Of a stretch of DNA of 64,000 nt, positions 49,140 to 59,948 are shown in pieces. The translations under genes and the position numbers were made by a program. Each line of letters begins with the position of its first letter. The stretch's first letter is position 1. The notes below the pieces were generated by a model. It saw nothing but the letters and a program-made list of their open reading frames with translations. It was not told the DNA's origin and searched no databases. The DNA is from Mactra quadrangularis. Taxonomy: Eukaryota > Mollusca > Bivalvia > Venerida > Mactridae. Location of the stretch: the NCBI GenBank assembly GCA_025267735.1, contig CM046299.1, forward strand, positions 15,832,232 through 15,896,231, read 5' to 3'.

Positions 49140-49265
49140 AAATTGTTTCGCCGAACAAACAGATTCGGACACGGTCGCCGACACTTGTTGGACGTATGAA
49201 AAAGACCTAACGACATTCTTTTTGAGCGACAATTTGCGAATACGGACACGGACGCGGACCATGGA
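49140..49265. repeat. GC-rich relic with repeated CGGACACGG units
   Basis: The motif (A/T)(T/A)CGGACACGG occurs at about 49163 (ATTCGGACACGGTCGCCGAC) and 49238 (ATACGGACACGGACGCGGAC), some 75 bp apart. This 126-bp patch is much richer in G and C than its surroundings. It reads as two decayed runs of a CGGACA-type hexamer and makes an 86-codon minus-strand frame that I do not consider coding. Confidence 0.5.
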
Positions 49266-49449
49266 CCACGGCAATTATAATATACTGGTCTAATACACAA
49301 TCATGCGTCATAATCGTCGTGTACTAGTGTTTTTTAATATAATATTATATCTGTTTTGTAAGACTATGAATGTTCTGCATTTACTTGATTACTGAATCTA
49401 TAAACAGACTGTTAAGAACGCTGAGAATGAATCCGTTTTAATGAGTAGA

Positions 49450-49498
49450 ATCTTTCCTTAAGCCATTATGTAGACAAGTAACACCTAACGAATTTCCG
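49450..49498 (+). repeat. Dispersed ~50-nt repeat D6, copy 1
   Basis: Copy 1 of a four-member local family. Its core, TTATGTAGACAAGTAAC followed by CTAACGAATTTCCG, is nearly identical in copy 3 (54598-54647). The preceding ATCTTTCC is matched by ATCCTTCC in the other copies. Confidence 0.7.
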
Positions 49499-51797
49499 TT
49501 TGTTAGAATGAAAGTTCTTATCATTGTGTGAATGTATGCTTTCTCGCGGAAAAAGCATTAATATCACAAGAGTAATGGCTGCTGAACAATAAGAGTTAAT
49601 GTGAGAACATAGAAATTATAGATAATACTGTCTAATGAAACGTATAATAACATGTTATGATAATTGTGTCATTATTGTTTTCATCGCCTTAAATTACTTG
49701 TTGAAGGTTTGTTCATACATTCATTCATCTGTCTAATCATTAGAACAACAGTTTCGTGCATAGACACTATAACTGGTTGAAATGAATTTAAACTAAAATA
49801 AGAAAACGTCTTTATATGATTTATTGAAAATTAAAATTGATTTAGATATGACATATTATGTTTTAAAAGCACGCTTCCGACTGTAAAATTTGTCAAATGG
49901 TACTCGAAATTAAATTACGCTGTCCTTTGAGTTGAGTAAATCGAATGCCATAGCATAACAAAAGTATTTTTGTCTTGTATATTAAATTAAGATGCTACTG
50001 AGATATGCACACACGACAACAACATATTTTCAAGCGTACCTTATTATATTATAAATGAAAGAAACACTTAAATGCAATTTCAAATCACAAAACGACTACA
50101 ATCAAATCAAAACGACTGCCAATATTATACCCTAATATGTGAGTGCTTTTTAATAATTATTAATATATCATACTAGTTCCAGTATCACATTTCATGACAT
50201 ATGATATGCAGATATATTTTATTATCAAATGTAGCATCGCTAAACTTACTGATAAGTAAAATTAAAATTACTTTATGTCTGGCGTATGTCTAGTTGTCTA
50301 TACCAGGATTTTTAAAAACGTTCACTATATCATCATTGCTTTGAAATAACAATGACTTTTTAAAATCCCCTTTTGATGCTAGAACCAAACATAAAGCATG
50401 AAACAATAAATATATACAAAATGGAGGAACCAAAATTACGAGCGATTACGAGATGTTAGTGCCATTAAATATGAGTTTTTAACGTTAAAGACACAACTTA
50501 TCATAAATTTCGACACATGTATTGCATGCTTTTTCGTGGCTAGATATAACGGTAGAATTTCTGTGTGTCACGTAGAATGGATATAATAAATGAGGCCCTG
50601 CAATGAGTGCATGAACCTAGTTCAAATGTAGCGTTTATATAAATGGATCTTTGCATCGAACGGCAAAAAACTTACATGTCCCTTATTGACTACATTTTTT
50701 TGCTGTTTTAGTTCAAGTTATAACCTAGATACAATTGAAATGATCGAAGTCTGCCGACACTAACGGTGAGACATCGGATACCGACACCCGAGTGACAGTA
50801 ATAATATCTCATTCTCTTTGAAAAGCCAAATGTGACCCATATATGGACGATGCAGAGGATTTGGTACACTTAGGCACTTGGTGACAATACTAATGTGATA
50901 TTTTTGTTGAAATCCATTGACAAAATTTAGATGGAATATTGTGAATAGAAAAATATTTACCTATGTATTACATATGTCAATCGTTGACCAGCTACGAAGA
51001 AAAATGTCGTCTGCTTAATTAAATGGTGTCTGCTTAATTAATATTTTATCCATTGTTTAAAAAAGTGTCGAAGTATTGTCTGAATGACAAAGAGTTTGGA
51101 ACCAGGCGCCGCAAAAACAATTTACTTACTCAATTTTGACAGGGATATTCATAAATACAGTACTAGTGACATTATTAATATAACTATGCATGAGCATCAA
51201 TTTATTTCACTTGCTAGCAAACACGAAAAAGTCATGAAACATGCAATACTTGAAATTTTCACCTCTATTATGATGTAACCACTATACTACAATTTTCTTT
51301 TGATGACCAAGATTTATAAGTTGTGTCTTTAATTAACCGTTTGATTTTCAAATACTAAACCATACATTTATTTGAACTTGTATACAGATACTGTTCCTTA
51401 ATGTTTATGATACATTATTAAATGTAATATAACACAGAAATAGTGTGAATTAATAAGTGTTAAATGTTTTTAATCATAAATGTTTTAGAAAGGTTAGATA
51501 GAAATAATAAAAATATGTTATTATTTTTTGACAGATCGTGACTGTTATGAAATTCTGCAAAACACTAAAACTGTAAACATTTTTTGTATCATTTGTTTCA
51601 GTATATTTTTCACCTATTACAATGCAAAAGAGGAACAAAGAAGTGACCAAGACAAACACAAAGTTAATAAACATAAAGTTAATAAAATTGTGGTTAAAAA
51701 TATTATAAATTCAGATGAATGTATTTATGATTACATTGTATAGCTCGTAAAATCTAATATATTCATTGCTTTAATTTTTTAAGTTGATTAAGGACAT
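49499..51797. other. AT-rich stretch without a recognisable gene
   Basis: No gene is supported. A short doublet TGTCTGCTTAATTAA occurs near 51008 and 51028. Frames at 51084-51278 and 51474-51743 (both strands) lack motifs. Confidence 0.5.
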
Positions 51798-51871
51798 GTC
51801 TAACTGTATCAAAATATAAGTAGATTGACTAACCGCCGTTATGTATGACCTATATTTTGATACAGTTAGAC
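51798..51871. repeat. Perfect 21-bp inverted repeat with SINE-tail loop
   Basis: The arms at 51798-51818 and 51851-51871 are exact reverse complements over 21 bp (inner ends ATCAAAATATA / TATATTTTGAT). The 32-nt spacer (AGTAGATTGACTAACCGCCG, then TTATGTATGACC) is the SINE 3' domain in plus orientation. Bases just outside the arms do not pair, so the inverted repeat has sharp ends. Confidence 0.9.
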
Positions 51872-52010
51872 TTGGTCACCTCTTTGTTCTTCAAAACTAG
51901 AAACCAAATATTTTTAAAAGTAAAAAAAATATATTATTTTTATTTATGTATTGAATAAGAAAGTGACTTTTATTTTTTGTAAGAGCCAGCGCGCTAGTCT
52001 CGTTTTTCAA
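51872..52010 (-). mobile_element. SINE family C, degenerate body
   Basis: The sequence GGTCACCTCTTTGTTCTTCA, AAACTAGAAACCAAATATTT and later GCCAGCGCGCTAGTCTCG follows the order of the minus-strand copy at 19111-19358 (CTCACCTTCTCTTCCTCAAG, ACTAGAAACTTC, CCGGCGCGCTACAAACTGCG). A poly-A/T-rich expansion lies in the middle. The tail domain expected on its left is instead in the loop of the inverted repeat at 51798-51871, in the opposite orientation. Confidence 0.6.
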
Positions 52011-52075
52011 ATTATGCCACTACTATTGCATTTCTATACCATGATTGATTTACCAAAATTAACACAGATAGGAGA

Positions 52076-52541
52076 TGGTCTTTCAACGTGGGGAACCACG
52101 TGACCTATATTGGTCCTTACACGGCAAACATGACGATCAGATCAACAAATTAAGATTAAAAAGACAAGGTAAAAGACATTTATACGTAACCGATTTTTAT
52201 CAGACCTAGTGCAATATAAGCTGCACAGAATTATCTTTCTAGCGGTAGTTTTCCCAACACTACAACGGTTCTAGTTTTCTAGATACCTCGAGGTTTTGAA
52301 CGAATCGGGAGACTTTTGGAAGAACTTCGAGATAATCTTACAATTTAGACCCGTTGTGGGGTTTGCAGAACTACCGCTAAAAAGAGAATTTTGTGCTACT
52401 TTGACTGCACTAGGTCTGATAAGATACGTTATGTATAAATGTCATTTACCTTGTCTTTTTCATCTAAACTTGTTGATCTGGTCGTCATTTTACCGTGTTA
52501 GGAACCATACAGGTTACGTTATTTCACACACTGGTCTTTCA
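52076..52541. mobile_element. Foldback element with ~220-bp inverted arms and 10-bp target duplication
   Basis: The element (52086-52531, 446 bp) is an almost complete imperfect palindrome centred near 52309. Matching blocks are GACGATCAGATCAAC (52132) with GTTGATCTGGTCGTC (ending 52486), AAAAAGACAAGGTAAA with its complement, TATCAGACCTAGTGCA / TGCACTAGGTCTGATA, TAGCGGTAGTT / AACTACCGCTA, and ACAACGG / CCGTTGT. It is flanked by perfect direct copies of TGGTCTTTCA (52076-52085 and 52532-52541). Very long terminal inverted repeats with 9-10-bp target duplications are the signature of Mutator-like elements, so a non-autonomous MULE/foldback is my best reading. No transposase is present. The 88-codon plus-strand frame over its right arm (52296-52562) is a by-product. 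Confidence 0.85.
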
Positions 52542-53970
52542 CACCTTGATATTACATTTTAATCTGCTAAAAGCCTAAGATACTCGAAAACATATTTATT
52601 TTTTCTGCAATTAACGATTAAATACACAGTACGCATATTGAGTATAACATTTTCGGTATAATTAATAGTAGTGTTAATGATGTTTTCTTTGTCATTGTTT
52701 TTATTACAAGCATTAATAATCTCATGGACTTGACATTTTCAATCTATCTTAATGAAATATTAATGATGATTTAACAGTGTTGATAAATGTTTAAATGTAA
52801 TTAATTGTTCGTACAGACACATGTTTTTATTTGCTTGAAACACTCGTAATATGGTATTCTGAGAGTGTTAGTTCGACAGTATATTAATTCCAATATTGTT
52901 GCCAAAATAAGCCTCGTTGATGTCATTGTCTAGGTCAAATTACATTGGTGACATTATTTTCCTATACTTTCAGTCAAGTGTAGTGAAGTCTTACTACAGT
53001 ACATTTCCAAGGCGTTTGATCTTTCTGTAAAGCCTTATTGCACGCTGGAAGGTATTCATTTAATGAAAATATGTTTCTACCGTTCCCATAAATGAGTTAA
53101 TTTTTTTACTATATTTCACCCTGAAGGAAACCTATTCGTTCCTAATACTATTAACATTCCCTTGTCGTTTTAAGGACTATATCGTTTATTTAAATGTTAA
53201 AGTTAATATATGCACATGGGATTTATTAACTGACTAAAGATCAATTTTATCAAAGTATCTCATCAACTCGTTAAATATCATTTTAAGACCTAAATGATTA
53301 AATATACGCAGTATATGAACGAACTAAGCGTCTTGTAATTTCTGGACATATTATGTTTTGCTATTGCCTGGGTGAGTGCGATGTATTTACAGTTTTAGAA
53401 CAAATTGATACTAACCAGTTTTCGTTTTGAAGATTATAGAAAAATCTACGTGCGGAAATAGCTTATTTGCAGATATGCTTTTAAGACGATATTATATTTA
53501 AATAATTTTTATCCGAGTCAGGTAAATAATATTATTTTTGCAAAACAACTTTGCATATATTTTCAATTTTGTAATTCAAATCATTTGAAAATCTATAACA
53601 TTAATGGTCAAATGCCTATAATACTGTTTAATGGAAAAAAGTATTTTAAACCAATATACATGTGAACAAATTATATGGAGATAAGTATCTTTTGTCGATT
53701 TCTTATGTGTATTGCGTCTCTTACTAAAATCGTTAGTTTTGTGCTGTCATGTATTTTTTACAATCAATATTTTGATAGTTAATGCTTATTTTAAGTTTTG
53801 TAAATTGATTCAGACTAGGACATCTATTACATTCAGACACCAATCAGAAGTTCAACATATTTAGTGTTTTTGTCATAGTATTCTAGATCACGCTTGTTTT
53901 GTAATCACTCATTTAATACGTATAATTCGGTACGTGAAAGACTCATTTAAGTTCCTTATAAAACCACACA
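52542..53970. other. AT-rich spacer, nothing recognised
   Basis: No gene or element is supported. Confidence 0.5.
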
Positions 53971-54019
53971 ATCCTTCCTAAATCCATTTAGCATACAAGT
54001 AATGCCTAATACATTTCCG
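53971..54019 (+). repeat. Dispersed ~50-nt repeat D6, copy 2
   Basis: ATCCTTCCTAAATCCATTTA, then GCATACAAGTAATGCCTAAT and ACATTTCCG. It aligns end to end with copy 1 (49 nt each) with about a dozen substitutions. Confidence 0.6.
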
Positions 54020-54597
54020 TATGGTTACATGCTAATTATGCACTTTTGTTTAATTTGTGGAAATTCCTGGGAAATTTCAGTATTAAATTCATGATCACAG
54101 TTATACTGTATAACAAGTATAAAGTATTAACAGTATAAATTAATGAATATTATTCGTGGTAATGCAGACCTTCTGAATGAGCCGGTCAGGTAAGGATGTG
54201 CTTATATATACATTTTGTATGCAACTTAACGCAATTTAACATTATAATGGTATCAAATCACTTAGTAGTAGAGTTCACTTTTTTATTTCATGCACAACAC
54301 GATTAACTTGATCGTTAGTACCTAAAAAGTTAGTGGAATACCTAATTAAATTATTTGGAAAACTATAAAACATGACTTACAAATTTTTGGATATGATGTT
54401 TTCAAGTATTTATATTATGCTATATCCTACCAGTTTTATGAACACTTAAGTTACTTATAAGTATAAAAAACTGATAAGATTAGTCAAATATCTCATTAAG
54501 TCTATTTTCTGTGATCTATTTTGTATGTACTGAGTTGGTGGTTCTTTAGCCAGAAAGCAGTTTAAAGTTATACTTAAAACTCGTCCCAATAAGAGAA

Positions 54598-54647
54598 ATC
54601 CTTCCCCTTTTCCGTTATGTAGACAAGTAACGTCTAACGAATTTCCG
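54598..54647 (+). repeat. Dispersed ~50-nt repeat D6, copy 3
   Basis: ATCCTTCC at the left, then TTATGTAGACAAGTAACGTC and TAACGAATTTCCG. The right 33 nt differ from copy 1 by only about two bases. Confidence 0.7.
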
Positions 54648-55560
54648 GACGTAAAATGTTGTTTACTCAGTGTAAATATATAAACGTAAAGTATAAAATT
54701 ACATGGAATCTTTACAGTATAAGCCATTAATAATTCATTGAAATGTCTTTGTCAGTTATGAAGTGAGTAATTGCGTGGTTTCATTTCAGGATCTAAAATG
54801 TCTCATTCGTTAGATGTCTTCGTAGGATATACTATAATAGTTGTAATTTGTAACTGACCTTGATATAGAAAATGGTATATCCTAAGAAGCTAATATTCAC
54901 AAATTATATACTGATTAGAGAAACATGAAATATTACTTATCTAATCTGCCTGCAAAGTAATATAGTAGAATACTGCAAGTAGTATTACCAAATCGTTCAG
55001 TAGGTATATATGTCTTTATTTTGGATATTATATATAACGTGCATACATATACTATGTTTCTGGTGAGATTTTGTAGGTCAGCTGTAAAAAAAGTACTGTA
55101 CTTGTACTGTATTTTAAATAAATCATTAACTGAAACAAAATATTTCTCGAAATTCAAAGTTGAGATTAATCGTCTAGTCTTTGTCTGATATAAATAACCA
55201 AGATGTAAATCACATTTACAGGTCGTCCACATAAACATTGCGTACATAAACATAGCCAGTTTCACTACACACTAATATTTAAGGGTTTATTATTTTTTCA
55301 GTTTTATAGTTTAGTTATTTGACACTTATTTAATAAACATACCATTATATAAAATTTAAAATGTGCAAATACTAAATTTACAATAAATGTTAAATATCAA
55401 AATTGTATGTTTTAATCCGTAAAATGCTGTTCATGGATCAGCTTATTTTCCTATTCAGTGGACAAGTCCAATGTTTAAAGTACAAAAACACGCATGACCT
55501 AGAATACGACCTGTACGTGTGTTTTTGTTTGTAGTAAGCATATATTGGACACAACTTCTC
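54648..55560. other. AT-rich spacer; 110-codon minus-strand frame not accepted
   Basis: The minus-strand frame at 54933-55265 (110 codons) has background composition, no recognised domain and no conserved motif. Nothing else is seen. Confidence 0.5.
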
Positions 55561-55838
55561 CGAACCCGGGTCTATAGCGCAGTTGGTAGCGCGCCGGGAT
55601 TTGGAATCTCGTGCCAAAGGGGGTGCGGGTTCGAATCCCATCCGGGGAGGTTATACCCTTCAATGAAAATTTGACATGATTTATTAGATAATATGGAGAA
55701 ATTTCCGGCCTTGTGGAATGGTAGGTGATCACTGGGTATAGACAATGATCCAGGAAAGCTAGGTTAGGTGCGCTGGACGCCGTAAAATGACCTAAATTGT
55801 GTTGCCACGGCGTTAAATCTATAAAAACAAACAAACAC
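55561..55838 (+). mobile_element. SINE family C, full length
   Basis: The tRNA-like head runs from about 55567 to 55650. Its A box is TATAGCGCAGTTGGTAGCG. The anticodon stem CGGGA / TCTCG pairs around the loop TTTGGAA (TGG in the anticodon position), and the B box GGTTCGAATCC is at 55628-55638. The body has GGTTATACCCTTCAATGAAA, TTGTGGAATGGTAGGTGATC and GATCCAGGAAAGCTAGG. The 3' domain is GTGCGCTGGACGCCGTAAAA, TGACCTAAATTGTG, GGCGTTAAATC and an AAAACAAACAAAC tail. Both promoter boxes look intact. It is the reference copy of family C here; related copies are at 19.1, 51.9 and 58.1 kb. No certain target duplication was found. Overlapping minus-strand frames are shadows. Confidence 0.92.
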
Positions 55839-56699
55839 ATAAAATTGTTAATTTTACATCAAATATTATCGTTGTTCCAAGGGGCAAAAGCATTGAAAAT
55901 ACAGCATGACTGGCTGTAAGTATACATTGCCGCTTAAATATATACCTATAAAAATAGTTGTTACCATTGACAAGAGTGTAGATGCGTGCTCTCTTCTGTT
56001 GACACCTTCGACACTTCTGGAAAATTGTGTTATAGGGTATTAAAGCCACTGGTATTTCAAGCACGACTTTGCAATAATGGTACAATACGTCAATGTCACT
56101 ATTCTCTTTGATAATACATGTTTGATGTTCGTGCTACTAGATATGAAACTGGCAAACATGTTCGCAATGCAGCAAATCAGGAATAAAACGTTTCAATCAT
56201 TGTCGAAACATATTCCTACTATGCATCATGCAGGTATACCATCAAAAAGAATATCAGACTCAGGTGTTACATGGGCAATATGATTGAGTGTATTGCATTA
56301 AAATATGATTGTGTCGCTGTTACTATGCATGTGTATGTTAATTTAATTTTGAAATATCAATATTCAGTAATGACAGTTCTAGTATAGCATGGCGTACTTA
56401 AAAATATTGAGGTGGCACACAGTTGAACCTGTTCAGGAAACTTTGAGATTCATGACACAAAAATCTAGTCTTAGGAAGTGGTAATCTAGTTACGAAATCA
56501 TCCTCATAATTTTAGATTACAAATAAAGTTTCACAAGTTATGCATACGTGTCTTTGTAAATAAGTCTGCAGATAATTGCCATTCATACGATGAAACACAT
56601 TAGTTTATTGTCGTCGATTAAGGAGTACTTTTAGATTCAAAATGTATTTCAGATGGATTTAAATACTATGTATTATAATTGTATAAACTGTATATCGTA
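55839..56699. other. AT-rich spacer, nothing recognised
   Basis: Frames of 68-88 codons on both strands lack motifs. No element is supported. Confidence 0.5.
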
Positions 56700-56930
56700 A
56701 AACTTTACGAAGCGGGACGCGCGTGAAAGGGATGGAGAAGTCCCGGGTTTTAATTCCACCAGGGGCACTGCTAATTTCTTTGAGCAAGAAGTTTACCTGC
56801 GATTGCTTCACTCCAACCAGGCGTAAATGGATACCTGTTAGAGCATGCACTGTATGCAGTGGCTGCAAAATGCGCCGTATGTTAACTGCTGGAGTGTGAC
56901 TCGTAATCGTTAATGTCAAGAATCGACGGA
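56700..56930 (+). mobile_element. SINE with V-SINE-like centre (family V)
   Basis: A decayed tRNA-like head (GGGACGCGCGTGAAAGGGAT, GGAGAAGTCCC) includes a B-box-like GGTTTTAATTCC at 56746-56757, one base longer than canonical. It is followed by a central domain: AGGGGCACTGCTAATTTCTT, TGAGCAAGAAGTTTACCTGC, GATTGCTTCACTCCAACCAG, GTAAATGGATACCTGTTAGA. The TTGAGCAAG ... TTGCTYCA ... GTAAATGGGTACCTG order is the pattern of the V-SINE-type central domain, which is known from molluscan SINEs such as RUDI. Exact family and 3' end are uncertain. The head is unlike families A to C. Confidence 0.7.
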
Positions 56931-58109
56931 ATAGTGACACTAAAAGTAGACTTCAAAAGCCTTGCTTAAACTTTAACTTAAGCCTGACATATCTTGACTC
57001 AATGTTGTCTTTCTTCAGTATGATAAATCTATATTGGCGTTAAAGTTAATTCTAGTCAGTACCTTTGTCAGTGTTCTTTGAATACGAAAATGTATCTACT
57101 GCTCCTTTATGTGTGTGAAATTTGGTGTAATTTCGTTTTAGAAGGAAACAAGTGTAATCGTTGAGCAATAAACATTGCATTTACGTTTCTAGGGAAATAT
57201 CTTAAATACACTCGAAAGGAATTTTGTAACATATAATGATATTGTGTAATACCTTTGTAAACTATTCCAAATAAAAATTTTGTGCATTGACTTAGTATCT
57301 CAGTTATTATGAGGAAATTGCTATCAATTTGTGCGTAAGATGATATGTAATACATATGATCTTGTATATAATTCGAGAAACATTTTGTTAAAGATTGTGC
57401 AATGTAACATGAACAAACGATGCAATTAGTTCGTCTTCAATAACGGGCAAAATGATGTTCCTGTTCATCCCGGACGTTTAGAAACTAACACTCATCACAA
57501 CGCAATTCATTGCACCATTCTCATTCAAACAACGGTAATGATCTTCAACAATTTGTAATTATAGTTATTTTAGTTAACTTTAGTTTTGGTTTTCTTCTTC
57601 CGATAATTTGTTTAATATTCAAAAGGTTTGCTTCACAAAAACCTTTACTACAGAAAACAAATTCCTTCCTTAAACCATTAAGGAACCAAGTAATGACTAG
57701 ACTAATGAATTCCTTAATGGTAACACGTTGATTTGGCTTCAAAAGTAGATATTAATGAAAGCGTTGTCACTATCTTCCTACATACGCTGTGTGCATGCAA
57801 AGATGAATAGTAATATTTTGTACACTGAATCAATACGTACTTTTTCAAGTGATACTATCATCTTCCGATGTTTTAACGTACCATCTGCACCGTTTAAGTT
57901 ACTATTGAGCAATTGAACTCTTAATGCCATTGTCAGCAAAGCAATTATTTAGAAAAAGGATTAAATGTATCATTTACTCGTACTCCTTGCCAAATTGACA
58001 ATTGCTGTCATTTGTCAGTAACATCCCTTACAAACTCGAAATACTTTTATCAAGACATCGACTATTGTTTATTGTTTAATATTCGAACAATGTAATTATT
58101 ATTTTTTGT
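56931..58109. other. AT-rich spacer with one D6 repeat
   Basis: No gene is supported. Opposed frames at 57510-57742 cover the same bases and have no motif. It includes D6 copy 4 at 57661-57715. Confidence 0.5.
57661..57715 (+). repeat. Dispersed ~50-nt repeat D6, copy 4 (divergent)
   Basis: ATTCCTTCCTTAAACCATTA, then AGGAACCAAGTAATGACTAG and ACTAATGAATTCC. It resembles copies 1-3 with insertions and is the least certain member. Confidence 0.4.
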
Positions 58110-58255
58110 ATTGGGGTTCACACCATTTGTCAACATTTTATGTGGATATTTACCGCGACCGCCGATTTACATAGGTTTCTTAGATATTTACCTTATCAGT
58201 GCTAGCTTACCATTCCACAAAAACTAGAATGTCTCGTATTTTCAAATAATGTGCC
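58110..58255 (-). mobile_element. SINE family C, degenerate 3' half
   Basis: TTGGGGTTCACACCATTTGT, CAACATTTTATGTGG, TTTACCGCGACCGCCGATTT, ACATAGGTTTCTTAG and TTACCATTCCACAAAAACTA follow the order of the minus-strand copy at 19.1 kb and the complement of the copy at 55.6 kb (TACCATTCCACAAGGC). Only the tail and body survive; the tRNA-like head is not recognisable. It is much older than the 55.6-kb copy. Confidence 0.6.
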
Positions 58256-59446
58256 CATTCACTGTGCAACGGCAAAAGCGACAAGCTCATAATTAAGCAT
58301 TGCATTCACTAAATTTACACAAAAGTATTTTTACGCATAAAATTTATGATTTGTTTCCTAATTACCCTAATATTATCTGCATTTTATGTAGAATTTTGTT
58401 GTAAAACCAGTTGCGCTAAAAATAAATTCTGAAGAGTGGAAAACTCACAAACATACATAGTCAATGTTGCCTTTAATAATAACATAACGGCTAGCCTGTC
58501 TCTGTGGTATTAAATACCAGTGACCTAGATAAGATATTTGTAGCCTTGGCCTTTTGTTCCTAATGTAAATGCTGAATGTATCGTTTGTGTAGGAGTAGCA
58601 GCCAATGGTTTATCACTTGACAACATCTTAATTAAATGTAAAACAGAGCGAACGCTATACAACGAAACTAGCTGTTACAAGTTTTCTATCTATTCAATTT
58701 GCTATATTCACTGCAATGACAGCACTACGTAATTCAATTTCAAATCAGAAATTCATCACATTTAGCGTCGATGGCTTGATTTAATAACATAATAATCTAT
58801 CAGACAAGGAAATAAAATTCAATGTTGACTAAATTGAAACTCTCCTATTTACAGCTATATTCAATTATACATACAATTTACGGATTTAAAGTTTATATGA
58901 ATACAATAACAATACCAATTGAGAACATTCATTTTTTCACTTAATATAAACACACTGAATAAATTCTACTTTTATCTAAAGAAATATACCTATAGGTGAC
59001 TAAAATGGTTTTTTATTTATTTGTAATATATTTACGTGACGAAAATTGTACAGCGTCTTCTTAAGTAATTAATAATTTCATGTATAAACGTCCAAATTTA
59101 GTTTCATTTTGGTATTTAAATTGTCGTTCTGTTTGTATAACGTATGTCATATGAATGGAAGCTGAGTATACAATTGTTTTATTGTCTAAAGTTACTTTTA
59201 TGCTTTCCTGGTATGGTTTGCTTGTTCGATACACACGTAATCAATTCTGCAATGTTAACAACTTGATTAAAAAGACAGTTGTTTGAAAATGCAGCAAATC
59301 GAGTAAAATATCGTAATACTGCTTCATCCGCTTTATGATATATGCGTAGTATTCCTTTAACTATTATTCTAACATAGGCACGTGCGTTTTCACTCTTTAT
59401 TTAATGTGACGTCATCTATGCTTTATTATTCAACAAAATATAGTTC
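58256..59446. other. AT-rich spacer, nothing recognised
   Basis: No gene or element is supported. Confidence 0.5.
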
Positions 59447-59948
59447 GTGACGGCTGTTGAAATTTTACTCCCCACGTTAAATGCGCAAAGCCGAAAATGG
59501 CGCCCGAGTTTATAAGGGTTGACTTTTACAATTTGGTTTCTATTCTATAATTAAGATTTTAATATTTTTTGTTCGGAATAAGAAACACCTATCTGTGAGA
59601 ATTGTGTAAATAAATGCTATTTTCGGCCTTTGCACTGGGGGGATTTTAGCAGCATGACGTTTCTGACAGTTAAAAATAGTTCTATAAATATATCTTTTCT
59701 ACGGATGTATTTTACGATGTTAGAATCGAAATAACTTACAGTTGTCTATATTTTGTTGTCTAATAAAATATAGGCACTCGTTTGATGCGCTTATTAAATA
59801 ACTCGTGCTAAAGCACTCGTGATTTAATCATACGCGCATCACAACTCGTGCCTATATTTTATTAGACAACAAAATATAAACACCTGTAAGTTATTTCTTA
59901 AATACTGCATACAAAGCTGTTTCTCACAATTTTCATTAGATTATGTAC
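59447..59948. mobile_element. Compound hairpin element (two long stems)
   Basis: Stem 1 spans about 59447-59658. TGACGGCTG-TTGAAATTTTACTCCCC-type sequence pairs with GGGGGGATTTTAGCAGCATG, and GCAAAGCCGAAAATGGC pairs with GCTATTTTCGGCCTTTGC, around a roughly 110-bp interior. Stem 2 spans 59728-59897: GAAATAACTTACAG pairs with CTGTAAGTTATTTC, and ATATTTTGTTGTCTAATAAA, ATATAGGCA pair with TGCCTATAT, TTTATTAGACAACAAAATAT. ACTCGTGC / GCACTCGT sits at the tip around TAAA. After stem 2 the sequence reads CTGTTTCTCACAATTTTCAT and ends GTACAGCACCTTTAA (about 59945), a terminus reminiscent of the TTAAAGG end at 19514. No open frame. It is a non-autonomous element of unknown class, probably related to 44639-44883. 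Confidence 0.75.

Noticed and set aside
52296..52562. 88-codon plus-strand frame
   Set aside because: It lies in the right arm of the foldback element and is explained by that repeat.
54933..55265. 110-codon minus-strand frame
   Set aside because: No motif, no compositional difference from the spacer, no splice context that would make it an exon.
55561..55650. Candidate tRNA gene (A box, B box, paired anticodon stem)
   Set aside because: It is the head of a full-length family C SINE. The body, 3' domain and CAAA tail follow directly, and the acceptor ends do not pair well.
55438..55840. Two overlapping minus-strand frames (67 and 113 codons)
   Set aside because: They are antisense readings of the family C SINE.
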